From: an uncultured Caryophanales bacterium
GTDB lineage: Bacteria; Bacillota_I; Bacilli_A; RF39; UBA660
NCBI GenBank assembly: GCA_946535455.1
Contig: CAMNDO010000039.1
Location: forward strand, 1-6,323
Direction: 5' to 3'
Length of the DNA stretch: 6,323 nucleotides
Shown here: piece by piece, positions 5,863 through 6,323 of the stretch
How positions within the stretch are numbered: position 1 is the first letter of the stretch
Layout: every line of letters starts with the position of its first letter
Notes under the pieces: generated by a model
Told to the model about the DNA's origin: nothing
The model's database searches: none
The model's input: only the letters and a program-made list of their open reading frames with translations
Position numbers and translations under genes: made by a program

Positions 5863-6323
5863 TATTTCCTCATTAAATAGGAGAAAATTAAAGAACTTAG
5901 TTTTAAACTATTGTGTTTTAGCGTATTGTCTTCATCAATAATCATTAAATCCTCTTCAATCAGTTCTACTCCTATTTTTTCTAATTCTTCATAATCAATT
6001 AAGACGGGATCTTTTTGTTCTTCTGTTTCATATTTTTTAGCCATTGCTTCTGAAATCTTGGTATTACTTGCGATCACAACATCTACTTTTTTACCATCTA
6101 AATAACGATTTAATAGTTTTACATGATCTCCTACTGTGAATCCATCCGTTTCTCCTGGTTGTGTTACGATATTGGATAAATACATAATAGGAGCTTTTGT
6201 TTTTTGAAAAGCTTCTTTGACTTCTCTACAAATAATATTGGGAAGAATACTTGTATATAGACTACCCATACTAAAGATAATTAAATCTGCTTCTTGAATC
6301 GCATCTAAAACTTCTTTTAATAC
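5862..6323 (-). CDS. yvcK: YvcK/GlmR (CofD-like) family protein, C-terminal part
   Basis: The frame enters from the right edge of the window and ends with TAA at 5862. The visible 153 residues are about the C-terminal half of a protein that is usually a little over 300 residues long. Reading from the edge: a VLDAIQEADLIIFSMGSLYTSILPN segment holding the conserved Gly-Ser-Leu-Tyr-Thr-Ser loop, then APIMYLSNIVTQPGET and a GDHVKLLNRYL helix. These are hallmarks of the YvcK/CofD-like fold. In Bacillus this protein (GlmR) binds UDP-GlcNAc and supports GlmS in making cell-wall precursors, and is needed on gluconeogenic carbon sources. SMGSLYTS stands where GPGSLYTS is commoner. An internal Met (6269) is not the start, because the conserved fold continues upstream of it. 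The gene overlaps whiA by one base. Confidence 0.93.
   Translation of the reverse strand, partial: VLKEVLDAIQEADLIIFSMGSLYTSILPNIICREVKEAFQKTKAPIMYLSNIVTQPGETDGFTVGDHVKLLNRYLDGKKVDVVIASNTKISEAMAKKYETEEQKDPVLIDYEELEKIGVELIEEDLMIIDEDNTLKHNSLKLSSLIFSYLMRK

Noticed and set aside
17..6323. Recoded genetic code (TGA as tryptophan)
   Set aside because: No gene here needs TGA as a sense codon, and every Trp checked is TGG. The absence of TGA stops among seven genes is not unusual in AT-rich DNA.

Overview
This window looks like core chromosome from an AT-rich, low-GC Gram-positive bacterium (Bacillota; perhaps a Bacilli/Erysipelotrichia-like or Mollicutes-related lineage, which is a tentative placement). 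The reasons are the strong A/T bias in third codon positions, Shine-Dalgarno sites of the AGGAGG/GGGGG type, and the grouping of a YvcK/GlmR-family gene, whiA, clpP, gap and pgk. These genes lie in one broad chromosomal region in several Firmicutes. The standard genetic code fits: every Trp I checked is TGG, and all seven visible stops are TAA or TAG.

Layout, right to left along the minus strand: a 3' fragment of a yvcK/glmR-like gene (5862-6323) overlaps whiA (4912-5862) by one base. whiA converges on clpP, the only plus-strand gene (4334-4903), across a bidirectional hairpin terminator. A 100-base divergent intergenic region separates clpP from a long minus-strand gene (2578-4233) for a TGS-domain/uridine-kinase-like protein. 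An unlisted small gene (2403-2555) sits 22 bases downstream of the kinase and ends at a terminator. Next come gap (1263-2273), with a near-consensus promoter and its own terminator, and pgk (17-1189), with a separate extended -10 promoter. Positions 1-16 carry the ribosome binding site and start codon of a further minus-strand gene, probably the next glycolytic gene.

Functionally, gap and pgk encode consecutive steps of lower glycolysis. YvcK/WhiA is the usual pair tied to envelope-precursor supply and cell division/chromosome segregation. ClpP is the proteolytic core of the Clp proteases. The TGS-kinase is a widespread but poorly characterised nucleoside-kinase-like protein.

Most of the window is ordinary housekeeping DNA. 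The least ordinary items are the 50-residue protein, which resembles only the toxin-binding tail of MazE-type antitoxins without a DNA-binding domain or adjacent toxin; the ThrRS-like N-terminal half of the kinase, in which the metal/editing residues appear replaced; and a palindrome in the divergent kinase/clpP promoter region. No mobile elements, CRISPR arrays, tRNAs or rRNAs were seen.
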